Assembly: GCA_963849365.1 (NCBI GenBank)
Contig: CAWKHA010000004.1
Span: 62,001-126,000 of the forward strand
Origin: CAVQCJ01 sp963849365
GTDB taxonomy: Bacteria; Actinomycetota; Actinomycetes; Prado026
Direction: 5' to 3'
Length of the DNA: 64,000 nt
Shown: positions 16,438 to 25,218 of the stretch, piece after piece
How positions within the stretch are numbered: the stretch's first letter is position 1
How the letters are laid out: every line of letters begins with the position of its first letter
Notes under the pieces: model-generated
The model's input: the letters and a program-made list of their open reading frames with translations, nothing else
Told to the model about the DNA's origin: nothing
Databases searched by the model: none
Made by a program: the position numbers and the translations under genes

Positions 16438-17438
16438 CGATCGACCTGCACGGCCGCGACTTCCTCAAAGAGCTCGACTTCAGCCGCGCGGAGCTGCAGC
16501 ACCTGCTGGACCTGTCCGAGCGGCTGAAGCAGGACCGGCGCACCGGCACCGAGCAGCCGACGATGCGGGGCCGGGCGGTCGCGCTGATCTTCGAGAAGAC
16601 GTCGACGCGGACGCGCTGCGCGTTCGAGGTCGCCGCGTACGACCAGGGGGCCCACGTCACCTACCTCGACCCCGGCTCGGCGCAGATCGGGCACAAGGAG
16701 TCCGCCGCGGACACCGCGCGGGTGCTGGAGCGCATGTTCCACGCGATCGAGTTCCGCGGGAAGGCGCAGGCCACCGTCGAGGAGCTGGCCGAGCACGCTT
16801 CCGTCCCGGTCTACAACGGGCTGACCGACGAGTGGCACCCGACCCAGATGCTCGCCGACTTCCTCACGATGTCCGAGCACTCGGGCCGCCCGCTGTCCGA
16901 GGTGTCGTACTGCTTCCTCGGTGACGGCCGTTTCAATATGGGCTGCTCGCTGCTGGTGATGGGCGCGATCATGGGCTCGGACGTACGGATCTGCGCACCG
17001 CGCGACCTGTGGCCCGGCCCGGACGTCCTGGCGGCGGCGAACGAGCGGGCGGCGACGTCCGGCGCCCGCATCACGCTCACCGAGGACCTGGAGGAGGGCC
17101 TGCGCGGCGCCGCCTTCGTGCACACCGACGTGTGGGTCTCGATGGGCGAGGCGAAGGAGGTGTGGGACTCCCGCGTGCGCGACCTGTTGCCCTACCAGGT
17201 CAACCGCGCGGCGCTGGAGCGCACCGGGAACCCCGACGTGAAGTTCATGCACTGCCTGCCCGCCTTCCACGACACCCGGACGGTGGTCGGCCGGGACGTG
17301 GCCGACCGCACCGGTCTCGAGGGAGGCCTCGAGGTGACCGACGAGGTGTTCGGGTCGGCCGCGAACATCGCGTTCGACCAGGCCGAGAACCGCCTGCACA
17401 CGATCAAGGCCGTGATGGTCGCCACCATCGGCGACTGA
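16434..17438 (+). CDS. arcB: Ornithine carbamoyltransferase (catabolic by context)
   Basis: The 334-residue enzyme interconverts citrulline plus phosphate and ornithine plus carbamoyl phosphate. The carbamoyl-phosphate motif STRTRCAFE is at about 55-63, the ornithine loop is around HCLPAFHDTRTV, and GDGRFNMGCSLLVMGAIMG matches the catabolic/E. coli-type branch. Coupling to arginine deiminase argues for the catabolic name arcB rather than argF. The gene ends 34 bases before a convergent lipoprotein gene. Confidence 0.95.
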   Translation: MTIDLHGRDFLKELDFSRAELQHLLDLSERLKQDRRTGTEQPTMRGRAVALIFEKTSTRTRCAFEVAAYDQGAHVTYLDPGSAQIGHKESAADTARVLERMFHAIEFRGKAQATVEELAEHASVPVYNGLTDEWHPTQMLADFLTMSEHSGRPLSEVSYCFLGDGRFNMGCSLLVMGAIMGSDVRICAPRDLWPGPDVLAAANERAATSGARITLTEDLEEGLRGAAFVHTDVWVSMGEAKEVWDSRVRDLLPYQVNRAALERTGNPDVKFMHCLPAFHDTRTVVGRDVADRTGLEGGLEVTDEVFGSAANIAFDQAENRLHTIKAVMVATIGD

Positions 17439-17472
17439 CCCGTTGCCCGTCGTTGCGACGGCGGTCGTGCGC

Positions 17473-18516
17473 TCAGGCGGCGGCGGGCGGTGGATCGGAC
17501 GCCGGCGGCGTGACGACCGCACGGCTGCGCCGTCGCGCCAGTACCAGAGCCAGCGCCACGAACGGCGCGAGCAGGAGGACGAACGGCAGCACCGCGCCGA
17601 CCGCGGTCAGCAGCCAGGTGCCGGCCGCAGAGAAGGCGTGCCAGCCCTTGGACAGGCCGGCGCCGAACCCGGTCGGCGGCGGGGCCTTCTTGGCCGGGGC
17701 GGGGGTCGTGGGCCCGACGATCGTGGCCGTCACGGTGGCCAGCGACGTCTGGTCGGCGAGCTTGGCCGCCTGCCCCTGCAGCGACTCCAGGTCGGCCTGC
17801 CGCTTGGTCAGCTCCCCCTCGATCTGCACGACCTGCCCGAGCGTGGTCGCCCGGGCCATCAGCGCGGAGATGCGGGCGACGCTGGCCTTCTGCGCGTTGA
17901 TCCGAGCCTGGACGTCGACCACCTGACCGGTGACGTCGTCGGCGCTCTGCTGCTCCGTGAGCAGGGTGCCGAGCCCGCGCAGCTGGGTCAGCAGCGCGGG
18001 CAGACTGGCCGCGGGCACGCGCAGCGTCAGCACCGCCTCGGCCTTGGCCGGGTGGTCGGGATCGGCCTGTGTCTGCTCCCCGGCGACGAAGCCGCCGTGC
18101 GCCGTGGCCAGCGCCGAGACCCGGGCCGACGTGGCGAGCACGTCCGGGACGCGGACGCTCAACGAGGCGGTGCGCACGATCGACCGGTCGGCGAGCGCGA
18201 CAGGCGAGAGACCGAAGCTGGGCGACTTCTCCGCAGTACGGGTGCCCGACGACGTCGTCCCGGCGGCCGAGTCCGTCCCCAGCGAACCGTCGGGGGCCGC
18301 GGACGGCTGGCCCACCGACCCCGGCACCGGCACTCCCGGGTCGGCCGCCACCGCGGAACCGGCACCCTGCGAACTCGTGCCCTGCGCCCCGCCGGAGCAC
18401 CCGGCCAGCACCAGCGCCCCGAGCAGCGCCCCCGTGCCCGCCGCGACGACGACCGTGGTCCGGCGCGGTCGCCGGCCCCGGTCCGGACCCGTCCCCTGCA
18501 CTGATCGAGTGCCCAT
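17473..18516 (-). CDS. DUF4349 domain lipoprotein
   Basis: I chose ATG 18516 (MGTRSVQGTG), giving 347 residues; the longer open frame overlaps the M48 gene. A basic N-terminus leads to a membrane segment ending in the lipobox LVLAGC, so the protein is a predicted lipoprotein. After a Ser/Gly/Pro-rich linker, the DUF4349 domain spans about 110-270 (IVRTASLSVRVPDV...) and includes a coiled coil (QARINAQKASVARISALMA...EGELTKRQADLESLQGQAAKL). A second membrane helix lies near 305-330, followed by a basic tail. Such proteins are envelope-anchored and of unknown role. Confidence 0.85.
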   Translation of the reverse strand: MGTRSVQGTGPDRGRRPRRTTVVVAAGTGALLGALVLAGCSGGAQGTSSQGAGSAVAADPGVPVPGSVGQPSAAPDGSLGTDSAAGTTSSGTRTAEKSPSFGLSPVALADRSIVRTASLSVRVPDVLATSARVSALATAHGGFVAGEQTQADPDHPAKAEAVLTLRVPAASLPALLTQLRGLGTLLTEQQSADDVTGQVVDVQARINAQKASVARISALMARATTLGQVVQIEGELTKRQADLESLQGQAAKLADQTSLATVTATIVGPTTPAPAKKAPPPTGFGAGLSKGWHAFSAAGTWLLTAVGAVLPFVLLLAPFVALALVLARRRSRAVVTPPASDPPPAAA

Positions 18517-18696
18517 GCCCGTCCCCTTCGCGACCGAAGCCACCCGGCTGCAACGCTCCCGGCAGCGCTGGGACGTGACCGCGGGCGACGCGGTTCCCAC
18601 CACGCGGCGTCGCGCGGCGCCCGCACCGCGAACGTTGTCCGAACCGAGACCTGAGCACGGCAGCATGGACCCACGGCACGGACAGGTGAGGACACG

Positions 18697-19929
18697 ATGG
18701 TCACGGGTGCACGGACGGGGACGGAGCAGGAGCGCGGCGCCACTGCGCCCGGGCGGCGCGGCCGGCACGGCCTGCGCGGCTGGGTCCGCGGCCAGGGACA
18801 GCGGTTCGCCGACCGGGCGGTCGAAGGGCTCTACGAGTCGGTGCGGGCCGCTCCGGAGTCGGCGACCGGACCCGGGGCCGCATCGGTCACCGCGTCCGTC
18901 GTGGCCTGTTGCGTGCACGCGGTGACGCTCGCCATGGTCGTGCTCGCCGTGCTCCTGTTCGTGGTGACACCGGTTCGCGCGATGGGTGCCGTCGCCGCCG
19001 TCCTCCTGCTGGGCGTCGCGTGGCTGACCCGGCCGCGTCCGGGCTCGGCCCCCGACGGCGTCCGGTGGGTCGACGCACCACGGACGGTCGGCCTCGTGCG
19101 CGAGGTCGCCCAGGCGGCCGACGCCCCTGTCCCGCACCGGGTCGGCTTCGACGAACGGCTGAACGCGTCGTACGCGGTCGTGGGCTGGCGACGCGAACGG
19201 CTGCTCGTGATCGGCCTGCCGCTGTGGGAGGCCCTCCCGCCGCAGCAGCGGGTGGCGCTGCTCGGGCACGAGCTGGGCCATGCCGCGGCCAGGGACAGCC
19301 GGCACCTGCTGCTGGTGAGCACCGCGCTCGAGGCCCTGCACGAGTGGATGCTCGTGTGCCGCTACGAGACGACGGCTGCGGCCGAGGTCAGGCACTCCGT
19401 GATGCTCCGTGGCGAGCCGTTCCTGGTGCAGCTCGGTGAGATCATCACCCGCTGGCTGCTCGCCCTCCTCGGCCTGGTCCCGGCGGCCGTGTACGGGCTG
19501 CTGCTGGTGATCACGCAGCGCCAGTCGCAGCGGGCCGAGTACGGAGCGGACGTCGCCGGTACTCGGGTGGCCGGCCGCACCGCGATGACCGGGGCGCTGT
19601 CGACGCTCATGGAGAGCGACGCACTCGACCTCGCCATGCGGCGCACGGTCATGGGGACCGACCGCGGCGACGTGCTCGCCGCCGTCCGCGCCGAGAGCCG
19701 CCGGCTCGCGGCGGGCGGGTGGCCGAGCCGGCAGAACCGGCACCGGAACGGCCCGTACGACTCGCACCCGCCTGACGACCTGCGGCGGGCGCTGGTCGCC
19801 ACGCTGCCCGAGCTACCCCCAGCCGTCGCGCTCGACCCGATCAGCGCTCAGCACATCGACGCCGAGCTCGAGCCGCTGCGCGAGTGGGTCAGCCGGCGCG
19901 TGTACGACCGGTTCCACGTGCGCTGGTGA
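18697..19929 (+). CDS. M48-type membrane zinc metalloprotease
   Basis: The 410-residue protein has a basic N-terminus, two membrane helices at about 65-90 and 95-111, the zinc motif HELGH at 191-195, and RAEYGADVAG near 280, where Glu281 is the likely third zinc ligand. Another hydrophobic segment lies at 250-273. This layout matches HtpX/Oma1-like M48 peptidases that handle membrane proteins. The long C-terminal part (about 290-410) contains HPPDDLRRAL, a feature often seen in this group. It is divergent from the DUF4349 lipoprotein across 180 bases in which I see no clear operator. Confidence 0.87.
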   Translation: MVTGARTGTEQERGATAPGRRGRHGLRGWVRGQGQRFADRAVEGLYESVRAAPESATGPGAASVTASVVACCVHAVTLAMVVLAVLLFVVTPVRAMGAVAAVLLLGVAWLTRPRPGSAPDGVRWVDAPRTVGLVREVAQAADAPVPHRVGFDERLNASYAVVGWRRERLLVIGLPLWEALPPQQRVALLGHELGHAAARDSRHLLLVSTALEALHEWMLVCRYETTAAAEVRHSVMLRGEPFLVQLGEIITRWLLALLGLVPAAVYGLLLVITQRQSQRAEYGADVAGTRVAGRTAMTGALSTLMESDALDLAMRRTVMGTDRGDVLAAVRAESRRLAAGGWPSRQNRHRNGPYDSHPPDDLRRALVATLPELPPAVALDPISAQHIDAELEPLREWVSRRVYDRFHVRW

Positions 19930-19944
19930 CGGCCGGCGCCCCGG

Positions 19945-21759
19945 TCAGGCGTCGCCGAGCCGGGCGCGCAGCTGGGTCAGCTCATCGGTCAGCGCCGCCG
20001 GCAGGTGCGCTCCGAACCGCTGGAAGTACGCCTCGGTCAGGTCCGCCTCGGTACTCCAGCTGTCCACGTTCACCGCGAACAGCTCGCGAACCTGCCAGTC
20101 GGTGAGCCCGAGCCCGGTGAGGTTCAGCGCACCGGGCGCCGGCTGCAGCCCCAGCGGTGTCTTGACCGCGTCGGCCTTGCCCTCGATCCGGCGGATCACC
20201 CACTCGATCACGCGGCTGTTCTCGCCGAAGCCCGGCCACAGGAACTTGCCGTCGGAGTCCTTGCGGAACCAGTTGACCCCGAAGATCCGCGGCAGCTTGT
20301 CCGGCACGGTCGCCTTGCCGACGTCGAGCCAGTGGGCCCAGTAGCCGGCCATGTTGTAGCCGCAGAACGGCAGCATGGCGAACGGGTCGCGGCGCAGCTC
20401 CCCGACCGTCCCCTCGGCCGCGGCCGTCTGCTCGGACGACACGGTCGCACCGATGAAGACGCCGTGCTGCCAGTCGAACGACTCGTTCACCAGCGGCACG
20501 TTGGTGGCGCGCCGGCCGCCGAAGAGGATCGCGTCGATCGGCACGCCGGCCGGGTCCTCCCAGTTGTCCGCGATCGACGGGCACTGGGCGGCGGGAGCGG
20601 TGAACCGGCTGTTCGGGTGCGAGGACGGCTCGGCGGACTCCGGCGTCCAGTCCCGGCCCTTCCAGTCGATCAGGTGGGCCGGAGGCGTGTCGGTGAGGCC
20701 CTCCCACCACACGTCGCCGTCGTCGGTCAGCGCGACGTTGGTGAAGATGCAGTTGGCGTACACGGTGGCCACGGCGTTCGCGTTGGTCTTGAGCCCGGTG
20801 CCCGGCGCGACCCCGAAGAAGCCGGCCTCCGGGTTGATCGCGTGCAGCCGGCCGTCGTCGGCGTACCTCATCCAGGCGATGTCGTCCCCGACCGTCTCGA
20901 CCTTCCAGCCGGCGACCGTCGGTTCGAGCATGGCCAGGTTGGTCTTGCCACAGGCACTCGGGAAAGCCGCCGCGAGGTGCCGGACGTCGCCCTCGGGCGA
21001 GGTCAGCTTGAGGATCAGCATGTGTTCGGCGAGCCAGCCCTCGTCACGGGCCATGACGCTCGCGATCCGCAGGGCGAAGCACTTCTTGCCGAGCAGGGCG
21101 TTGCCGCCGTAGCCCGAGCCGTACGACCAGATCTCCCGGGTCTCCGGGAAGTGCACGATGTACTTGGTGCTGCTGCACGGCCAGGCGACGTCGGCCACGC
21201 CGCCGGTGAGCGGTCGACCCACCGTGTGCAGGGCCGGCACGAAGTCGTCCTGCTCCTCGATCAGCCGCAGCGCGGGCTTACCCATCCTGGTCATGATCCG
21301 CATGTTGACCACGACGTACGGCGAGTCGGTGAGCTCGACGCCGAGCTGGGAGATCCGCGAGCCGAGCGGGCCCATGGAGAACGGGACGACGTACAACGTG
21401 CGGCCCCGCATCGACCCCGCGAAGAGGCTGCGCAGCTCCGCGCGCATCTGCGCCGGCTCCCGCCAGTTGTTGGTCGGGCCGGCGTCCTGCTCACGCTCGG
21501 AGCAGATGAAGGTCCGGTCCTCGACCCGGGCGACGTCGCTGGGGTCGGACCGGGCCAGGAAGGAGTTCGACCGCAGCTCTGGGTTGAGCCGGATGAACGT
21601 GCCGCCGTCGACGAGGAGCTGGGTGAGCCGGTCCCACTCCTCCTGCGAGCCGTCGCTCCACTCGACCCGGTCGGGCTGGGTCAGCTCAGCGACCTCGGCC
21701 ACCCAGGCCAGCAGCTTGGAGTTCGTCGTGGGCGCTTCGTCGAGCCCTGGGACTGTCAT
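19945..21759 (-). CDS. pckG: Phosphoenolpyruvate carboxykinase (GTP)
   Basis: This 604-residue enzyme converts oxaloacetate to phosphoenolpyruvate with GTP, linking the TCA cycle and gluconeogenesis. The P-loop FPSACGKTNLAML contains the reactive cysteine typical of the GTP-dependent class. Substrate and metal segments SYGSGYGGNALLGKKC, VGDDIAWMR, FFGVAPGTG and FGGRRATNVPLV are complete. Length matches the family. ATG 21759 begins MTVPGLDEAP. The gene is alone, with a 275-base gap upstream. Confidence 0.97.
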   Translation of the reverse strand: MTVPGLDEAPTTNSKLLAWVAEVAELTQPDRVEWSDGSQEEWDRLTQLLVDGGTFIRLNPELRSNSFLARSDPSDVARVEDRTFICSEREQDAGPTNNWREPAQMRAELRSLFAGSMRGRTLYVVPFSMGPLGSRISQLGVELTDSPYVVVNMRIMTRMGKPALRLIEEQDDFVPALHTVGRPLTGGVADVAWPCSSTKYIVHFPETREIWSYGSGYGGNALLGKKCFALRIASVMARDEGWLAEHMLILKLTSPEGDVRHLAAAFPSACGKTNLAMLEPTVAGWKVETVGDDIAWMRYADDGRLHAINPEAGFFGVAPGTGLKTNANAVATVYANCIFTNVALTDDGDVWWEGLTDTPPAHLIDWKGRDWTPESAEPSSHPNSRFTAPAAQCPSIADNWEDPAGVPIDAILFGGRRATNVPLVNESFDWQHGVFIGATVSSEQTAAAEGTVGELRRDPFAMLPFCGYNMAGYWAHWLDVGKATVPDKLPRIFGVNWFRKDSDGKFLWPGFGENSRVIEWVIRRIEGKADAVKTPLGLQPAPGALNLTGLGLTDWQVRELFAVNVDSWSTEADLTEAYFQRFGAHLPAALTDELTQLRARLGDA

Positions 21760-21944
21760 CTCAGGTTCATCCCTCTGCTGGAGTCGGGAGCGCGTACCGC
21801 TCCGGATGGATGGCCTCAGGGTGCCCTAACCGGCGCTGCTCGGCCACCTCCCCGCTCCGGTTGCGGCCGACGCGCTGACGTCTGTGATCAACCGCACAGG
21901 AGCGGTCACCGACGGTTGCCGGGCTGGGAGGTCCGGAAGAGGGG

Positions 21945-21994
21945 CCACGGCGGTGTCCGGAGGCGGGGGGGAGGGCCTCCGAACACCGCCGTGG
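21945..21994 (-). terminator. Long hairpin after the NlpC/P60 gene
   Basis: Arms 21945-21964 and 21975-21994 pair over 20 positions with a single mismatch and a 10-base G-rich loop. It lies about 40 bases beyond the NlpC/P60 stop. The rest of the gap from 21760 to 22035 is PEPCK upstream DNA with no further structure that I can see. Confidence 0.75.
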
Positions 21995-22035
21995 CGGGCT
22001 GGGCGATACGCCGGACGTGTCCGAACCGGGGCGGG

Positions 22036-22626
22036 TCAGAGGACTCGGCCGGCGACCCAGCTGCTGGTGGAGATCGCGGCCAGTCGGACGTGGTCGCCGC
22101 TGTGCGGCGAGTGCCAGATCAGGCCATGACCTGCGTAGATACCGACGTGGTAGACGTGGCCGTGCGAGACGAAGAAGACCAGGTCACCGGGGCGGACCGC
22201 AGACTTCGCGATCTTGTAGGAGAGCCGGTACTGAGCCGCGGAGCTGTGCGGGAGCGAGCGCCCGACGGCCGTGCGGAAGACGTAGCGGGTGTAGCCGGAG
22301 CAGTCGAACGAGCGCGGGCCGACGGCTCCGTAGTGGTAGGGGCGGCCGCGCAGCGACGCGGCCTTGCGCAGGACGAGCACCGCACGGCTGACCGCCGCCG
22401 GCTTCTGCGCCACCGGGATCGTGACGCGGCGTGCCGTGAGCTGGGGCGCGTTGAACAGGCGGGCTGAGACGGCCACGGCGGAGCTGGTGCCGGCCGCGAC
22501 CGAGCTGCTCCGGGCCGGTGCGGCGTACGCGGGGAGCGCGGCCACGACCAGGCCGACGGCGAGCGCCGACGCCGACAGCACCGCGGCTGCGTGACGCCAG
22601 AGAGCCCGAGGCGGACGTGCAGGCAT
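22036..22626 (-). CDS. Secreted NlpC/P60 family peptidoglycan hydrolase
   Basis: The 196-residue protein has a signal peptide at about 1-35 (LSASALAVGLVVAALPAYA) and a C-terminal NlpC/P60 domain at about 82-196. The catalytic set is visible: Cys109 in RSFDCSGYTRYVF, His160 in HVYHVGIYAG and His172. It should cut peptide stems of cell-wall peptidoglycan outside the membrane. The linker is short and lacks coiled coils, SH3 or LysM domains. Expression is likely controlled by the c-di-AMP riboswitch directly upstream and by a CRP-like site further away, a combination known from cell-wall hydrolase and resuscitation-factor genes of Actinobacteria. Confidence 0.92.
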   Translation of the reverse strand: MPARPPRALWRHAAAVLSASALAVGLVVAALPAYAAPARSSSVAAGTSSAVAVSARLFNAPQLTARRVTIPVAQKPAAVSRAVLVLRKAASLRGRPYHYGAVGPRSFDCSGYTRYVFRTAVGRSLPHSSAAQYRLSYKIAKSAVRPGDLVFFVSHGHVYHVGIYAGHGLIWHSPHSGDHVRLAAISTSSWVAGRVL

Positions 22627-22635
22627 GCCTGACCC

Positions 22636-22815
22636 TTCCTGACGCCTGCGAGGTCAGCTGTCGGGTTCGGGCTGGAAGGCTCCCGGCCGGCTCCCGTCTG
22701 TCGACGGGCGTCGGCTTCACCCCTAGATCTCCGGTGGTCCCGCCCTGACTGCGGGCGACGGCCTCCGGCGATCGGTCCACGGTGGGACGTTGGGTCCCCC
22801 GCTCCTGCCCCTGGA
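22636..22815 (-). ncRNA. ydaO/yuaA c-di-AMP riboswitch
   Basis: Read on the minus strand, the leader of the NlpC/P60 gene carries the conserved blocks of this class: GGGGGACCC near the 5' end, AGGGGTGAAGCC in the middle, and CCCGAACCCGACAGC followed by TGACCTCGCAGGCGTC at the 3' end (22641-22671). These blocks have the order and spacing of actinobacterial ydaO RNAs, which usually turn expression off when c-di-AMP is abundant. The outer limits are approximate. A covariance-model search with RF00379 would settle the boundaries. Confidence 0.88.
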
Positions 22816-23117
22816 CTCGGGAGGCCCGGACCGAGGGGCAGGACTTGGCGTTCCGGTCGGGCCTTATGGAGATGTGGGTGGAGCCGTGCGAACTACTGAC
22901 GAAGAAGGTGGCACGGTTACCGATCCGTGACCAAGTTGATCCTGTGTGACCTGCGTCACAAGGACGCCCCACGATCCCCCGGGGCCGCCTCCTGACCCTC
23001 TCGACCCACCCCGGGCGAAGGCACCCGGCAGACCCTCCCCGTGGCTGGGCAGGGAGTGCGGCGTCCGGGACCTTTAGGCTCGGCCCTGCCGCGACCGACG
23101 TCCCGAGGAGTGCCCCC
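22816..23117. promoter_or_regulatory. Divergent promoter region with CRP-like site
   Basis: This 300-base stretch separates the riboswitch from a plus-strand cupin gene and contains no credible ORF. A perfect match to the CRP consensus TGTGA-N6-TCACA lies at 22945-22960 (TGTGACCTGCGTCACA), about 130 bases upstream of the riboswitch. CRP/Crp-like (cAMP) regulators recognise this sequence in Actinobacteria. The site could serve either gene; its partner promoter boxes are not clear to me. Confidence 0.6.
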
Positions 23118-23474
23118 ATGCCCGGCTTCCAGCCTCTGCCGGCCAGCACCATGACCTGGAGCCAGAACGTGCTGGGCGCCGAGGTCACCCGCCTGTACAC
23201 CCAGGGCGCGGTCCTGACCATCGTGCGCGGGAAGGCCGGCGACCTCGTTCCCGCCCACGGCTACACCCACGGCTGCGTGACGTTCGTGGTCTCCGGCCGG
23301 CTGGACGTGGACGGGTACGAGCTCAAGGCCGGGGACGGCGGCTCCTACCGCCCGGGCGGCTACTACACGGTGCGCTTCCTCGAGGACTCCGTCTACGTGG
23401 TGGCCAGGACCGCCGAGGACGAGCTGACCCTGCCCGACATCGGCGAGCGGGCGGCCGCGCACCTGGACGCCTGA
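23118..23474 (+). CDS. Small cupin-domain protein
   Basis: The 118-residue protein is a single beta-barrel cupin. The motif region AHGYTHGCVTFVVSGRLDVDGYELKAGDGGSYRPGGYYTVRFLED fits cupin motif 1 and 2, with His residues in HGYTHGC as possible metal ligands. It has no signal peptide. Such short cupins can be dioxygenase-like, isomerase-like or sensory; function is unknown. ATG 23118 has CGAGGAG upstream. It converges with the signal peptidase fusion gene with seven bases between stops. Confidence 0.8.
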   Translation: MPGFQPLPASTMTWSQNVLGAEVTRLYTQGAVLTIVRGKAGDLVPAHGYTHGCVTFVVSGRLDVDGYELKAGDGGSYRPGGYYTVRFLEDSVYVVARTAEDELTLPDIGERAAAHLDA

Positions 23475-23481
23475 GCGCGCC

Positions 23482-25092
23482 TCAGCGGGTCCAGTACAGG
23501 AAGGCGATCTGCGCCGCGGTCAGCTGCGACATGAAGACGGTGGCCTCGTCCACCGACCCGGTGAACGGCATGTTCTGGGCCACCGTGGACGCCGGCGGAG
23601 CGTTCGGCCCGGTCCAGCCGACCCCCCATCCGGCCAGGTTTCCGCAGCCGACCCGGAACCAGCCGGTGGTCGCCTCGCCGACCGTGTTCGCGTTGGACGC
23701 GACCTGCACGCCGTCCACGTACAGGTGCATGCCGGTGGAGCCGAACACGGCGGCGGCCATGTGCCAGCTGCCGTCGTTGTAGCTCGCCGCCGAGGAGATG
23801 GTGAAGAACCCGCCGTTGTAGACGCCGAACCAGACCTTGCCGTTGCCGTCCATGTAGAGATGCCGGTCGTACGTCCCCGTCCCGGCCACCGCGACCCCGG
23901 TGCGCGGCTTCTCGAAGCCGATCAGCTTCCCGCCGGTCGCGTAGCCGGCCGTCGTCTTGAACCAGATGATCTCCGACATCGAGGTCGGCGCGTTGATGGC
24001 CGTGTTGCTGGTCGTGTTGATGCAGGCGCTGGCCGACGCGAGCGCCACCGCGTTGTCCGGGGTGTCCGTCACCAGGGCGCCGGTGGTCAGGCGGGTGAAG
24101 TTCGCGGCGTTGCCGTTCGGGTTGTACGTGCCGGTCCGACCGTTGCCGGAGGAGTCGGCCGCCGTGGTGGCGGTGCCGGTCTCCTCGAGCCGCCAGTACA
24201 GGTAAGGGCCGAGGTTGTTGACCTCGGTCGGGTAGTCGTAGTTGGGGACCGTCCACACGTTCGAGTTGTCCCTCGTCGTCGCGGCGAAGGCCGCGAACGA
24301 GCTCGGGACCGCCAGCACCATGGTGCCGGCCAGGACGAGGATCGTGCGCAGCAGCCACACGGGCCGGCGGCGCCCCTCGCCGCGCAGCGCGCGCAGGCCG
24401 GCGCCGCGCAGGGCGCGCACCCCGCGGCGGCGCAGCCGCGGGACCACCGGGACGGGAGCCCGGTCGCCGACCCGGTCCGGTGCGGCGTCGACGGGTGGCG
24501 GGCCGGCGGCGCCGGAGTCGGAGTCGTCTTCCGCTGTCTCCTCCTCCTCGTGGTCGCGGACCAGCGCGACCACGGCCAGCATGAGGCTGCTCAGGAACAG
24601 GAGCAGCCACAACCACTGGCCGGTCTTCAGCCAGACCAGCGGCAGGCCCACCCAGCGCACGAGCAGCCGGCCGAGCCCGCGCACGGACGACATCGTGATC
24701 CTGGCGCTGTCGACGGTCTGGTTGGCGTCGCCCTTGGTGACGATCCGGTCGCCGTCGAAGCGCACCACCCGGTGCGTGATGACCTTGCCGGGGATCGCCG
24801 GGGAGTCGAACACGGTCACGCGGCCGAGCAGCTCCTGCCGGTCGGCCGCCGCGACGGGAGCGGCCAGCACGACGTCGCCGATGTTGATCCGTGGCTGCAT
24901 CGAGCCGCTCTCGATGACGTACGGCCGCCAGCCGAACAGCATCGGGACCAGCGTGACCAGGAGGCAGCCGGTGATGAACCACAGCCAGCTGCGGCCGATC
25001 AGGCCGGCGGCGAGCCGGGTGCGTGCGTACGGACGGGTCGCCGCAGGCTGGGGGTCGGCCGCGTGCTCCTCGGTCGTCGGGACGGCGGTCAC
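23482..25092 (-). CDS. SipW-type signal peptidase fused to a LamG-domain exported module
   Basis: This 536-residue protein combines two functions. Residues 35-52 are a membrane anchor, and 58-125 are an archaeal/ER/SipW-type signal peptidase core with Ser64 (ESGSM), His107 (VITHRVV) and Asp122 (TKGDAN); the His replaces the Lys of ordinary bacterial enzymes. A second membrane helix is at 155-178, followed by an acidic then a strongly basic cytosolic linker. Residues 244-281 form an internal SipW-type signal (hydrophobic helix, then SSFAAFAATTRDNSNVWT). The rest (about 295-536) is a concanavalin-like LamG/jellyroll domain with YLYWRLEE, DSSGNGRTG, WHMAAAVF and HLYVDGVQV. The neighbour at 25219 has the same signal motif and is its probable substrate. 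Confidence 0.85.
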   Translation of the reverse strand: MTAVPTTEEHAADPQPAATRPYARTRLAAGLIGRSWLWFITGCLLVTLVPMLFGWRPYVIESGSMQPRINIGDVVLAAPVAAADRQELLGRVTVFDSPAIPGKVITHRVVRFDGDRIVTKGDANQTVDSARITMSSVRGLGRLLVRWVGLPLVWLKTGQWLWLLLFLSSLMLAVVALVRDHEEEETAEDDSDSGAAGPPPVDAAPDRVGDRAPVPVVPRLRRRGVRALRGAGLRALRGEGRRRPVWLLRTILVLAGTMVLAVPSSFAAFAATTRDNSNVWTVPNYDYPTEVNNLGPYLYWRLEETGTATTAADSSGNGRTGTYNPNGNAANFTRLTTGALVTDTPDNAVALASASACINTTSNTAINAPTSMSEIIWFKTTAGYATGGKLIGFEKPRTGVAVAGTGTYDRHLYMDGNGKVWFGVYNGGFFTISSAASYNDGSWHMAAAVFGSTGMHLYVDGVQVASNANTVGEATTGWFRVGCGNLAGWGVGWTGPNAPPASTVAQNMPFTGSVDEATVFMSQLTAAQIAFLYWTR

Positions 25093-25141
25093 GGGGCTCC
25101 CTCCCTCGCTCGTGCCGGTCCGGTGCAGGTCGAGACGACGG

Positions 25142-25184
25142 CCGCCGGCCCCGACCCCGGTGCTGCGGGGGCCGGGGCCGGCGG
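25142..25184 (-). terminator. Intercistronic hairpin between SipW-type substrate and peptidase
   Basis: Arms 25142-25158 and 25168-25184 pair over 17 positions with one mismatch around a 9-base loop. It lies between the upstream exported protein gene and the downstream peptidase fusion gene on the same strand. It may attenuate read-through so that the structural protein is made in excess of the enzyme, or protect the upstream mRNA. Confidence 0.6.
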
Positions 25185-25218
25185 GTCTGTCGTCAGAGGC
25201 GTCGGGGACGCCCGGGGA

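Noticed and set aside
23118..23474. Cupin gene as part of the riboswitch unit
   Set aside because: It is on the opposite strand from the riboswitch, which reads only toward the NlpC/P60 gene.
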